The notes under the pieces are model-generated. The model ran no database searches. It saw nothing but the letters and a program-made list of their open reading frames with translations, and was not told the origin of the DNA. Shown here piece after piece: positions 1 through 12,079 of a stretch of DNA of 64,000 nt. The translations under genes and the position numbers were made by a program. The stretch's first letter is position 1. Every line of letters begins with the position of its first letter. The stretch lies in assembly GCA_037957365.1 (NCBI GenBank), contig JARHVA010004226.1, positions 1,560,501 through 1,624,500 on the forward strand, written 5' to 3'. This stretch comes from Torreya grandis. Taxonomy: Eukaryota > Streptophyta > Pinopsida > Cupressales > Taxaceae.

Positions 1-1290
1 TAAATGAAAATTATAAATCTTAAAATATAATTAGGTTGACCTACATGACCTAGTTGCGTGTAGGTGAAATAGTAAAATGCAATGGTTAGATTCACATTGG
101 GTTCACCAAATTGTATATAATAAATTAAGATAGATCTATAACTTATCTTACATATTAAATATAAGATCAGATAAGGTAATCAACTAACATATATTTTGGT
201 ACTTTTTATATCTAGACAATGATCAAATTGGATTTAATAAACCTAAATAAGGGATAAATTTTCACACAAAACTAAAGTAGAGAGTTATAAAGCTTCTAGG
301 CAAATAATATCATGTAATGACCCTAGTTAGGTCTTCTAATGAATAAAATGAAATATAATCTAGTGTTATCAAAACTTATAACTTAAAAGGAGTGATTTAA
401 AACAAATAAAACAAAAATGGATAATGGTAGTCAAATGGGGGCATATATAACCTAAGGTATAAAATGTCAAGCCAAGAAAACCCTATAGCTACACTAATTC
501 TAATTGTAGAGGTAATCTAAGCGATGAATTATATAGTTTTTGAAATATCTATCTATCAAATGAAATAATAAAAGTTAGGTATACTTATCTTTGAGTGAAC
601 TTGTCAAGTCTCAATCTTCTCATTGGCCAATGGTGTTTTAAAAGAGAATATTATATCTTTGAAAGGATCACACTAGTATAAAATCAACTCTATACTAAAA
701 TATTCCTGCTTACATCTAATAATTCCCACAAAATAAGCTATCTTTCCTCCAAGATAAACCCTAAGTAATGGATCCTTCAAATTTAGATTTAGTATAAATG
801 TGAGTTGTAATAATGAGACAATTAATGTTCCTCTCTATTGGATTGAAGTGATGGTTGTATTATATCAATGGATATGTCTTAATACTTCCATATTTTTAGT
901 TAATGATGTCATTATACCATAACCCAATTTTAAAAACTTATTCTTTAGCCTCAAAATAGTTTAACCTAAGATAACTTATTTATGTAATGTGTGTCATAAC
1001 AATTGTAACTGAGTCAACCAAGGTCAACCTAGTAGGAAAAAAATGTTTTTTTTAGTTAGGGGCTATTGAGAGGATAATTTATTAGGGATTTGGATAAGGA
1101 CTTATGGTGGGTTTAGATATTATATAATTAATCAAAAATATTATTAACACCAATTTTTTTTCCACCCCTTTCTTGATGCACACTTTAAGGCATACACTCA
1201 AAGAGATTAAAACTTGATAGGTACTTGCAAGAGAGAATGTGTCAATAAATGATATAGTTTAAAAATATTGTGTGTATACAACTAGAATGC
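1..1290. repeat. Left copy of a long-range direct repeat (possible LTR of element F)
   Basis: This AT-rich stretch has no coding potential, but it runs collinear with about 51650-52960. Shared landmarks in the same order are the 'caaatgggg..aacctaag' segment (435-465 and 52000-52030), a '..gagtgaacttgt..caatct' segment (590-615 and 52192-52217), and a 'ccacccc..cctttaag' to 'caagagaaagtgt' stretch (1160-1245 and 52833-52915). The copies are strongly diverged. The left one appears cut by the window edge. A pyrimidine run at 1389-1410 would suit the polypurine tract of a minus-strand element. That these are LTRs is inference; a dispersed repeat is the alternative. Confidence 0.45.
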
Positions 1291-2541
1291 TGAGGAAAAA
1301 TCATATCATTTTATTAGATTAGTTTACTTCATTTACATTCACTATATTATATTTAATTTTAAAAAAATTATAGAAAGGAAAATAAATATTTCTTTCTCTT
1401 CTTCTCTTGCACCAAAAATAATAGTTAGTTTCTTTATTTTCCTTCATACATATCATAGATTTATAAAAAACACTAAGTATTTCATTCAAATATTAGGTAA
1501 ATTTTATGGAAATAAAATAATCATTTCAATCTTTAAAACAATTCATTTTTAGTTTGAATTAATCTTCTATTTCACAAACAAAGAAGCACATAGGTACATA
1601 AAAACTCTAGCAAAACCTAAAAAAATAAGGGGTGTTATTTTAGCACTAATTTTATTTATTTAAATGAGATATAATTTTTTTTTTAACTCATAAAACCATA
1701 ACTTAAGTATTAATTTACATTTAAAATGAATCATTTAAACCTAGTGTGCATTCATTGGAAACATTAGAAACTAGTTTTAGCTTGCATACACAAAGGAATC
1801 TCTAGATACATAGTAATCTCACTGGTTAGAATCCATATCTAATTTTAGTATTTTATTGCATGTAAGAATGAACTTATTTTTCATAATAGTTTCATTTATT
1901 CATAATATAAAAATACAAAAAAAAAATTTCAATAGTTTGTATTTAAGAAAGGAAAAAAATCAGCATTTACATTGTTAAGATAGATTTTGTTTTAATTAGT
2001 TGTGCATGTATTGGAAAAATAATAGAAAAAATACAAAGAAAGGATTGTATATCTATTTAATTTTTATTATAGTTACTCATTATTATTTTATTTTAGTCAT
2101 TTATTTCTAGAAATTAGTTTAGCTTACTCTCTTTCATTTAAAACATTAGAAAATCTCAAATAAAAGCAAACAATTGAAGCGTTGTGCAAACAAGAAACAA
2201 TATAATAAGACCTTGATTCTTATATAATAGTAATAATTATCACATAGAAAATTTAAAAAAATATATTACACTTATAAATGTCATTACATTGTCTCTTAGA
2301 TGACTCTCCTAGAGCATCTTTATCTCTTAGATCAACCCTCTTCTCTAGGGTTAGAGTCCTAGGTCTTGGCACACCAACATTCAATCTTATATTAATAATG
2401 AGCTCAAGAGATAATTTATCCATTACACATATATATAAAAACTAATTTTATATTGTCTAAATGATATATAAGAGTAAGATAATATCCCTGATCCACCTAT
2501 AACTACCCCTCCTCAAAACTAAGGTCACCAAAACAATTTCA
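1291..2541. other. AT-rich DNA, nothing recognised
   Basis: No ORF of note, no retroelement motif and no RNA gene were seen. Only the pyrimidine run at about 1389-1410 stands out. If element F is real, this would be its internal DNA. Confidence 0.5.
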
Positions 2542-4335
2542 TGTTGGAGAATGAGCAAGCCAAACATAAATATGTAGTGCACATAAAATTTTAATCATAA
2601 AAATAATATTATTTATACTATGATTAATAAACAATATATGACATATTAAAAATATAGGAATATGATTCCTATAATCTTTCCACCATTTTCTCATCCCTAT
2701 GATTATGCAAACCTATATATGATATATTCTTATTCTAAAAAATAAATGTAACTACCACACCACACTAAAAAAATTGAAATCCAAACAACTAAAAATAAAA
2801 CACCACATAAAATTTCACCATATCATTGGTGCATCCCCATCATTGGCAACTAATGAGAGGTCACTTAAATACCTCCTTCCTCCATGTATCATCCATCCTC
2901 CAGTATCTCATTACTTACTCAACTGATATCCCGATGAAGTGAAAATGTTCCTTATAATTCAAACATTGTGTACAAACAAAAATGTATCCATGACTCTAAG
3001 CCTAAATAACTTTGAATTTTTTGACATATGGACACTTCTAATAATTTTGTTTTTGAAAATAAATCTAAATGAATATAAGATCTGTAATAACATTTTAATT
3101 CTAAATCTATTAATTGAAAAATTAATTGACACTAACTTGATATTCTCTAAATTAAAATGAACCCATAGTGATTGGTAAAAATCACTTAATAACATAATAC
3201 TTAAAGCTACATACTAAACTCAAGTAAAATTTTTGATAAAGACCCTCTTAGAAAATTGAATACTTATAAACCATCAATACTAAAGACTCAAAAAAAACTA
3301 AAAAAACTATTTTAAATATGTATAATCATGTCTTAAATCCTAAAACACTTAAATATAAAGACCTCTAACATTATTAAAAAAAAAACGCTTGACATAATAA
3401 AATTGCAAGAACCCTATACCTAAACTTAATGACAAAAATCTGAGTTACAAAATATAATTGTTGCATAGATAGGTTGTCATGGTCATTTTATTTTTCTTGA
3501 AAAGGTGATGTTGAGTTATATGATAGCCATTGATTTATTTAAACTATTAAAATACAAATGAATCTTCATTCTAGAGGATTCAAAGTCATGCACATACACT
3601 TGATAGAAGAATGTTTCAAAAACCTTGACGCTATAGTAATATCTACATGTGAATACATGGTGTAGGCATAGATGGTAGAATAAATATGGTATAAGATCAA
3701 AGCTATTAATCTATGGAACCATGCAAATAATAGAGAACTTGGTCAACAATGTTGTGTTTTATATTGAGATTGAGATATGAATATAAAATATCTGCATTCA
3801 AAAAAATTGAGTTTGTAGATGGACAATGAGTAGACTACAATGTGTTAAATTTATCCAAAGCTAATGAATAATTAATCATTTTCCAATTAATATGGCCATG
3901 ATATAATTCCAATAAGAACATCAAAAAATTCTTTGAAATTCTAATCCAATGAAATAAGGTCGATGTAAAGCAGAGATTATCTATGTATAGTAGATATTGA
4001 TAGAACTATAAAAAAATAATGATGTATGAAACTGCACATGTAATAACACATCTAAAAGGGCAAAATAAAAATATGTCTACCCCTATAAATAAACTATACT
4101 TCCATCAAAATCCTCTGATATTCCTACTTTGATACCACTATTGGAGAATGAGTGAGCTAAACACAAATATGCAATGCACAAAAAAATTTAATCACATAAA
4201 TAATATTATTTCTACTATAATTAATAAATAATACAAGACATATGATAAATATATAGTAATATGACTCATATAATATCTCCACCATTTTCTCATCCCTATT
4301 ATTATGCAAACCTATATACAATATATTGTTGTAAT
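2542..4335 (-). mobile_element. Small non-autonomous LTR element (TRIM/LARD-like)
   Basis: Two direct repeats of about 195 bp (2542-2736 and 4139-4333) bracket 1.4 kb without a convincing coding domain. Both begin with a TGTTGGAGAATGAG-type end (mutated to TA in the right copy) and share 'ccaccattttctcatccctat'-type sequence near their other end. Directly left of the right copy, 4127-4137 reads CTTTGATACCA, the reverse complement of TGGTATCAAAG. This is close to the initiator tRNA-Met primer site of plant LTR elements, and it fixes the element on the minus strand with the right copy as 5' LTR. No protease, integrase or RT motif was found, so it probably moved in trans. I could not settle target-site duplications. 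Confidence 0.65.
4127..4137 (-). other. Primer binding site (tRNA-Met type) of the small LTR element
   Basis: On the minus strand the site reads TGGTATCAAAG, one base after the 5' LTR edge. Plant elements primed by initiator tRNA-Met typically carry TGGTATCAGAGC here. The single A-for-G change fits decay. Confidence 0.65.
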
Positions 4336-4930
4336 AATATATCTAAACCATGATCTATACTATTATCTTAATATTATTTATATAACAATATTTTGATTAA
4401 TAAATAAATACTAACTAAAAAATATGTTATTTAACTCTTGGTATATACCCATAATGTAAAATCTAATCCCAACATGTCATTCTCATGTAGTCACTTCATC
4501 CCCATTTCCTTTTCTACTCAAGACTAGCCTCATCACATATAATTCACATTTGTGTATGACATTGATAGGGTATAATGGTCCTGATAGAGATGACCATATC
4601 CCCCAAGTCATTCATCTATACCAATCTCACCTTGTCATTCTTATCATCGATTATGATATTTACATCCTTGTCATTTCCAACACCAATGGGTCTTAGATTT
4701 CTATTTCCACCTAGTTAGATGCTCTTAATGAGAAAAGTGACACATGAAAAATCTTTTGGTACCTAATTGATAATCCTTTTCCAACCATAATTCAAAACCC
4801 CATTCCAGTAAATAATCAACCCAATCCCTATTTCCATCCATCATCCATCTATTATGTTGATTGTCTCAGATAGACCTCAAGAATTTGAGTATACAGGTAA
4901 GTGTGATTTCTATATTTATTTTTCATATAA
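4336..4930. other. Spacer between the small LTR element and element A
   Basis: AT-rich spacer. No gene, RNA or repeat structure was recognised. Confidence 0.5.
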
Positions 4931-7302
4931 TGCCATAGGGTATGTTATAGTTCATTTGATGTCATATCATATGTTATTCTAGCTTTGGTAATAGTTTATC
5001 TCAGTCCTTATGTCATTTGGTGTCTTAAGGGTCATTTTAGAGTCATATATGTAAGTGGTAGGTTCTCATAGTGTCTAAAAAGTCAAGATCATGGAAAGAG
5101 TTTGTACAAGCCTTAAGAAGTTCATTTAAGATTTCAAAGATCAAGTAGTAGTTTAAGCACAAGCCTAAGTGAACCAAACCATCACCAAGACATCATCTAG
5201 AAATGAAAAAACCAACTCACTTATGTATTTGATAAGTTCACTTAGAAAGCCTCACAAGCTAGAAAGTTTTAGAAACATGGATCTCTTCATGCCATGAACA
5301 CACTCTACAAATTTCATGTCTGCGTGAGTTCTCTAGCTCAAGTTATGGAGATTCAAAGTTGGACCTGTAGAGTAGAATGCTTATGCACGAGTCTAGTTTG
5401 AGCTCTATAAAATATCCATTTATTTTCAAAAGGTCCTTAAAGGGTTTAAATTTGATAAATATCTAATGGTCTACATTATATTTTATAATGACACTTAGAT
5501 CTAGCAATTTACACAATTGGGTAAAATAGGTCAAAAGTTCCATGGGTTAAAATCCCTTAAAAAGCTATAGGTTGGATAGGATATAGTGATTTGGGTCCAC
5601 TAAAAAGGTATCCAATGGTGCAATCTTGATAGACAAAAAGGTGGGTCTAATCTAGATCTATTATTATCACTTAATCATACCAATGATCCAATAGTGCATA
5701 GGAATTAATAGGAAAGTGGGCCCAATGATATCTACAGCTAGTGTTCATTCATACATCTTGATCCAATGGTGTGAGTGAAAGTCAAGATGTCAAAGGATAT
5801 TCATGGTAGAAAATTTAAGGCCAAAATTCCTTCATAAACCTTGATCATATGATGTGTAAGAGGTCAAAAATTCAAGATCTGAGAATAGAGATATGCAAGA
5901 ACAATAGGAACAAAGATAGCTTGGAGTAATTTGATTAGTCCAAATCAATTTTTGATAGACAAAGTCAAACCAAAAGAGCCATTTTTGACTAGAGTAAGTA
6001 GGTATCATAGACATAGTTTAGAATGGAATGAGCAATGTGGAATGGAAATTCCAAATGGAAAACTATTTAGGATCAAGGACTATGTAGCAAAGCAAGCTAT
6101 TTAGACTCATGTGCCATTATGAAAGCCCAATTGAGGACCCAAGGGGAATAGTGATTTTCAAATGTGAAAAACAAATTATAAAAAAGTAATGAATTAATAT
6201 AGATGATGAATATAGGTGTCTATAATATATCTATTAGTTGAAAAATGTCTATGACTATCATATCATATGTGTTGACTCTCCTAATTCAATTTTAAATGCT
6301 TGAGAGATGATCTACGATGAAGATAGTTTCACAAAATGTAGCAGAAGAATCTCTGCACCATTTTAGAGAGTTTTTCATGGTTTATATGAAAATTTATCTT
6401 AGGAGGAATTCATGGTATCTTCCATATTCTAGTCCCCTAAAATGTAATTGGTTATTGATTGGACATGTGTTTGAGTGATCTTTGAACTTCATTCTTTCAT
6501 GCTCTTTTTGAAATTCTATAAATAATTGCCATTTTGGCCTTTGTAAAATATAACACACCATGTATGGTGAAGCCCTACTAGTTTTGACATTTTACTTTGC
6601 CTTGAACAATAAATATAATCTAGTTAAAGTTCATAACTCAACTCGTTAAATGTGTGAATAGATGTATAGTGAATGGCTATGAGATATTCATCTATCCTTG
6701 CTTTCTCTCAATCCTTCCATGTTTGATGAAAGTGATTATAGCCTAGTAGGTCATATGAAGTGTTGTTAACTATATGGATATTATCTTAAGTGTACAATGA
6801 GCCTTAGTATCTACACAATGATCTATGGTTTCACTTACCTTGGATAGTCTTCATGTATGTCACCTTCATATTGAAACATTAATGCTAGTGCATTCTAAGA
6901 CACTTAGACTAGTTTTTTGTTCCTTATCTCTTTGTGATAGATTATAATAGCCTTGTGAAAAACATATTGGTGCATTAAACTTTTAGAATAGGTTTATTTC
7001 ATGCAATTTTTAACCATTTTCCCCTTAAAAGTAAGCATTAGATAAGTGATAATCTTTGAAAGATACATTTAGGGAGCTAGCCCTTAAATATATAGACTCA
7101 CTTCCATTTTACATACACAAACATACCTAGAAGTGTTCCCATGTTGCCCCAATATAGAATAGGCTTGAATACCCTCTTCTAAGATGCAAAATTTGGTGAA
7201 AATAGTTCTATCATGCCTGGTAAGACTCTATCTTCAAGATAACTTGTCAAGGTTAATACTAGTCTTAATAACATTAGCTATAAATTGGTGTGTTACTCAA
7301 CA
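4931..7302 (+). repeat. 5' LTR of element A
   Basis: Starts TGCCATAGGG and ends with CA at 7302, next to the primer site. It matches 13568-15840 over almost its whole length. Easy landmarks are 'gttcatttgatgtcatatcat' (4952 on), 'cttgatccaat' and the 'gccctactagtttt' box (6572 on). The last ~90 bp have no counterpart in the 3' copy. Confidence 0.8.
6517..6526 (+). promoter_or_regulatory. TATA box in the 5' LTR of element A
   Basis: TATAAATAAT, followed by 'tgccatttt' and then 'cctttgtaaaatata'. The same block is kept in the 3' LTR at 15149-15158 (TATATAAATA then 'gttgccatttt'). Conservation between the copies and position in the last third of the LTR suggest the pol II promoter. The transcription start itself is not visible. 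Confidence 0.55.
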
Positions 7303-7321
7303 TTTGGTGACTCCATCAAGG
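7303..7321 (+). other. Primer binding site of element A
   Basis: TTTGGTGACTCCATCAAGG follows the CA end of the LTR directly. It resembles the TTTGGCGACTCTGCTGGGG-type site common after LTRs of plant Tat/Ogre-like elements. Element B carries a similar, more decayed version at 19642. I do not name the tRNA. Confidence 0.55.
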
Positions 7322-7554
7322 TAAATTTGGTTCAATTCCATTGTCTTATTATAAAATTTCTCTCATAATTCATGGTTCTCACTAGGTCATCATCTAGAGG
7401 AGTTATTAATCTGATTGACCCACTCTTTTAACCTAGACTTCCCCTTGGACTTCAATATCCTCCTAATTTTCACTTTGAATATCAAGAGGATTTTTCTAGT
7501 GAGGGAAGTCAAGAGAGTGAATAAGTTGAATAAATTTAAGATATTAAAGAAGAA

Positions 7555-8530
7555 ATGGCTAGACCTCATACTTTTCCTCCCTTCAATATAGAAAATCCAA
7601 TTTGCCTTTAAGCATATGATGTTATTCCTCCCAATGCCACAAAAAGTGTGCCCCTATTCAATGGTGAGAGTCATGTTACACCCAGTGAGCACAATAGAGA
7701 TGTCTCTAACTTTTGTATCTTCCATAATATCACTCAAGAAAACATTACCATTAGAATCCTTACCATGTCCCTTAGAGGGAAGGCTCTTGATTGGTATAGG
7801 ACAATACAAGGTAGATGCATCATGTCATGAGATGAATTTGGAGTGTTGTTGACTACAAGATTTGGAGATGAGAGTGACCATGACTCTCTCATACACCATC
7901 TTAATGTGATCAAAATATGATCCAAAGAATTAATACATTATTTTAATGAGATGTTTTAAAAGACTTGGAATAGACAACCTCCTCCTATGAGGCCACCTCC
8001 TAGCTTTGTGTTCCCAACCTATTTGAGAGCTATTGGAACTAAAATTTCTATCATGCTTCAACCCATGGGTGGGTCCACCCTCCCTGAATCATATGATATT
8101 GTTATCAAAGTTGAAAATAATCTCATCTAAGATGGAAGATTTCTACCTAAATTTTTTATGCCTCGATTGTCTCATACTTATGTTAATGCTCTAGATGTGG
8201 CTGAAACTCCTAATGCCAATACCAATTGTAAAGCTACTCCAAAGAAGGTAGATAATGCCATGGATAAAGATGCATATATTTAATGGTTAAAATCTATAAT
8301 TGGAAGAGGAAATATGCAAAAAAGTACCTATAAAAATCTTTAACCTTATCAACAATAATATGGTCAACAATTAAGAAAAGGAAGGGGCTAATGGCAGCCT
8401 AATCCCAAAAGGCCTACCAATGCATCCAATCCTAACTCTATTACCAATGTAAGGGAGATGATACCTGTGTACAACAACTTGGTGCAAAGAGAGAATTGGA
8501 AGCAAGCCTAATTTGTGGATGCTAATGAAG
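7555..8530 (+). pseudogene. gag remnant of element A
   Basis: Gag would form the nucleoprotein particle. From the ATG at 7555 the broken frame gives a typical plant Ty3/gypsy gag: a 'PLFNGES' box, then 'MSLRGKALDWYRTIQG' (7765-7812), the conserved segment of the retrotransposon gag family, then 'FGDESDHDSLIHHLNVIK'. A glutamine-rich basic stretch near 8340-8400 ('QQQYGQQLRKGRG') follows. The residues around 8465-8520 that should hold Cys/His of a zinc knuckle ('VYNNLVQRENWKQAQF') have lost their cysteines. Several stops and at least one frameshift are present, so no full protein is possible. Confidence 0.75.
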
Positions 8531-8539
8531 GTAGAGAGT

Positions 8540-9120
8540 AACCTCTTATTTCTTAAAGAGAGGTTAATCTTCTCTTATCAACTAAAGATGAAGTGATGAC
8601 GTATAAAATCAAAGGTGAGCAGCCTCAAGAAGAGATCTTCACCTACTTCTTAGTTGAGGACACTTTTATTCTTAGCCAAGGAACCTTGGTTATAGAAAAT
8701 ACTAGATCCAAGAGAAAGGTTTTATGTGGTGATATTAATGTGTCTATAGACTCATTAAATCCTCATACAAAGCAAAAATGTATGGCTATAAATGCAATAG
8801 CCTCAAACAACTTTATACATCTTCCAAACAAAAACATTGGACGGACTATTCAAGGCACTCCAACTCCTTAAGCTCCAAGTACTTATTTGCCTCCAAAAAT
8901 CCAAGATAAATTAGGTATGGATTCTTTAAGCATTTTATATTCATTGAATAGTACTAAAACATCCATTTCCCTTCAAGATGTTCTACATATTCTTGGTTAG
9001 AAAGAGATCCTACTAAAATAGTTATATGTTATCCATACTAGTGTTCTTCCTTCAAATAAAAGTTAAAATCATGTTTTACTTATAAGTATCCCTAAAACCA
9101 TTAATTACCCATCCACCATA
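8540..9120 (+). pseudogene. gag-protease linker of element A
   Basis: An open stretch (8593-8871) followed by a broken frame links gag to protease. It includes 'MYGYKC'-like and 'LGMDSLSILYSLNSTKTSI' segments, the latter matching in style the 'LLDLLRTSPLH' leader found ahead of protease in Tat elements. No catalytic motif. It is part of the same decayed polyprotein, not a separate gene. Confidence 0.5.
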
Positions 9121-9459
9121 GATGATAAACCTCCACCATTATATCTAACTCTTATAGTGGGTGACAAACGGGTCCATAACTACATAATTGATAGTTGATC
9201 TTCAACTTCAGTCATGCCCAAGGTGGTAACTAATAAATTGGGTTTGAATTATGAGACTCATAGTAAAGGAGTTATCCAATTAGATGGTAAACCTACCAAG
9301 ATGATAAGACTAACAAAAAACTTGAATATTTTCTTACATGATTGTCTTAGTTTTCCTATCTTTCAAGATATAGTTGTTGTTGACCTCCCAACTCACTTTG
9401 TAATCTGCCTTTCTAGGGACTTCACTACTAAAATTAGTGTCTACCTTTTAGATTATTAG
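9121..9459 (+). pseudogene. Aspartic protease remnant of element A
   Basis: Retroviral-type aspartic protease that would cut Gag-Pol. The sequence reads 'PPPLYLTLIVGDKRVHNYI', then 'IDS' followed by a stop where the active-site triad is expected (I-D-S/T-G position, 9189-9199), then 'SSTSVMPKVVTNKLGL' and a C-terminal half with 'FPIFQDIVVVDLPTHF'. The frame is open from 9214 to 9459 after the stop. Catalytic Asp is present, but the stop directly behind it kills the enzyme. Confidence 0.7.
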
Positions 9460-9802
9460 TCTTTCTTAGACTTTAGAACAAGATATGGATCCAAGGTGAT
9501 AATTAGGATAGGGCCAAGGTGATAATTAGGACACAACCCCTTGTAAGGTTTCATATAGAACCTTACATTGAGATAAGTTCTAATTTGAATTGTGTTGTTC
9601 ATGAACAAAAGGATTCAATTTTATATGATGGCACTTCCTCCAAGTTTTAAGACATTGCAAAAAAATTTCTTGATAAATATGGTACTAACACTTATAATCA
9701 TAGTCTTTATGATCTCATGGAGGAAACTGATCTAGGAGTATATTGTATACATGAATAAGGAATACCAACACCTCTACTTGCCAAAGAAGAGGGTGAAGAA
9801 GA

Positions 9803-10180
9803 TGAGATGTGGAAAATGTTTTTTTATGGTTCAAGAAGTAAAATTGATACAAGAGATAGTGTTATGTTGGTATCTCCTTCCAAACATCAATATTATGCTT
9901 CATACATATTCCATTTCAATTTTACTTGTAATGTAGCCGATTATGAAGGTTTAATTCATTTCCTTTAATGGGCAAGGAGAAAAGGAATCAAGAACTTGAA
10001 AGTATATGGAGATAGTGAATTAGTTGTGCATTAGGTTATGAATATGACTTCTGCCAAGAACCCTTTGCTCAATTCATATAATCATAGGCTATGGTATTTT
10101 CTTTAAGACTTAAATGCATTCAACTACAATCAATCCCAAGGGAGCAAAATAATCATGTTGATAGACAAGCTACCATAAGA
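9803..10180 (+). pseudogene. RNase H domain placed upstream of RT in element A
   Basis: An RNase H fold of the 'second' (archaeal-like) type known from Tat elements. Visible motifs are 'MFFYGSRSK' (consensus FFDGS; catalytic Asp changed to Tyr), 'CNVADYEGLIHFL' (consensus TNNxAEYEAL; Glu kept), 'LKVYGDSELVVH' (Asp kept) and a tail around 'NHVDRQA'-like sequence at 10150. Three in-frame stops. It sits between protease and RT, whereas in element D the equivalent domain lies after the RT-linked RNase H. Identification as RNase H is secure from the motif series. Assignment to the archaeal-like class is inference from similarity to the element D domain. Confidence 0.8.
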
Positions 10181-10359
10181 GCTTAATTTAATACTCCAAC
10201 TACCATAAAAGAAGAAGGGAAGCAATCTCACATTAATATCATCATCAGACTTTCTATACCTAATAATGAAGTGTCTTGACAAGTTTTTGATAGTGACAAA
10301 CACATTACATGCTTCCTACAAAATGAAGTTGAGTTCTCCTCAAGGAATCAAAGGAGACT

Positions 10360-12000
10360 CCAAGAATAATTAGGCGATCAGATTATGCATCTAAGCAAAA
10401 ATAACATACCTAAGGGTATGGTGACCTTGGAAATTATCTTCAATTATAATGATCAAAATAAAAAGGAAAATGTGAGTATGTCTACAAATGAAGATAATTA
10501 TTAAAGAGTATTTATCTTCAAAGATAGACTCCTCAAACTAGGCAAGGTATGTTTCACATTAGAGAAGCAATAATTCATTGATATGTGTAGAGAGTTTCAT
10601 GAAATATTTGCTTTGGAGTATAATTAAATCAAAGGATTTTATCCTATCATAGAACACCATACTATTGATCTAGAACTTAAATTTAAACCGGTTAGATAGA
10701 AGTAAAGACCCATCAACCTCAAGGCTGAGAAACTCATGAGGTTAGAGCTCACCAAACTCTTTGAATCTAAAATAATCTTTCCCATCAAGAATTCAACATG
10801 GGTATATAATATTTTTCCTATTATAAAAAATAATGGGGAGATAAGAATTTATGTGGACTTTAGGGATCTTAATAGAGTGTCATTCAAAGATCACTATCCT
10901 TCACCCTTAATGGGGCTGATTTTGTAGATTGTTTCAGGTTCTCAATGTTTCTCTCTTTAAGATGGATACTCAAAATATAATAAGATTTGATTCAATGAAT
11001 ATGGTCAGTTTAAGACATCATTTACCACTAAATGGGGTAATTTTGATTATACGAAGATTCAATTTAGTTTGTTAAATGTTGTTGTTACCTTTTATAGAGA
11101 AATGGACATGGCCTTCAAAGGTTTGATTAATGAGATGTTGTTGGTTTATCTAGATGATATAAAAATGTTTTATAAAGATTCTAATTAACATATAAAACAC
11201 TTGATACAAGTTTTTGAAATATTTAGGGAGTATGGAGTATCTCTTAATCCAAAGAAATGCATCTTTATTATCCATGAAGGTAAGCTCTTGGGACACATTG
11301 TTCCCAAAGATGGTTTGGTTATTGATCTTGAAAGGATAGATGTTATTTTAGGATAATCATTGCATTTACATAATAAGATTCTCAAAAGTTTCTTAGGAAA
11401 TATAAATTTTATAAGGAGATTCATGCGTGGTTTTCAATCTCTGGTGAAACCTATCATATCCATGCTCGAGAAGAATCAGGTCTTTTCTTAGACCAAAGAA
11501 GGTAAGAGTAGTTTTGAAACCATTAAGAAAGTAATTACATAAGCTCCTATATAGTGAATCCTAAATTTGTTAATGATATCATGTTGTATTCATTTTATAA
11601 CCTTGATACTATCTCAGCCATGTTAATGCAAAAGAATGATGAGGGTGTGGAGTAGCCTATTACATTCTTTAGTCAAGATTTACAAGATTATAAAGTTAGG
11701 TACACCTTTTTAAAAATCCCTTGTTGCTATAAGGGGATTAAATAAGTTCATAAATATGGTTTTAAACAATAAAATTCATGTTATGGTTTCTCATCCTAGT
11801 ACTAAGGAGTTTTTTTTAGTAAAGACATTAGTGAGAAGAGAGTAGGATGGATCACTAAGGTAATGGAATATGATGTTGATATCAAAGTAAAAAAGTTGAT
11901 AAGGAGTAAAGGACTCTCTTCAAATCTTCACGAGTCAAAAGAAGAGGTTATATTCAATCATGATTGCTCTCAACCAACTAGTTCCTTACCTCTGCAAAGT
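10360..12000 (+). pseudogene. Reverse transcriptase and RT-linked RNase H remnant of element A
   Basis: RT copies the element RNA into DNA. The N-terminal linker reads 'CREFHEIFALEYN' (10590) and 'HTIDLELKFKPVR' (10662). The palm and fingers follow: 'IRIYVDFRDLNRVSFKDHYP' (10840-10900), 'DGYSKYNKI' (10961), and the catalytic box 'LVYLDDIKMFYKDSN' (11143-11187). YLDD is kept, so the two catalytic Asp are intact. The thumb has 'GVSLNPKKCIF' and 'GKLLGHIV'. The linked RNase H is recognisable from 'PITFFSQDLQDYKV' (11659-11700) and 'NKIHVMVSHPSTKEF' (11769-11812). Many stops and frame changes. Normal family architecture would have RT directly after protease. Confidence 0.85.
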
Positions 12001-12079
12001 TAGACATGGGATGTGGTCAGATTTCTTCAAAGTTATGAGTATCCTAATAGTATGAGTAGATCACAAAAGATATATTTTA

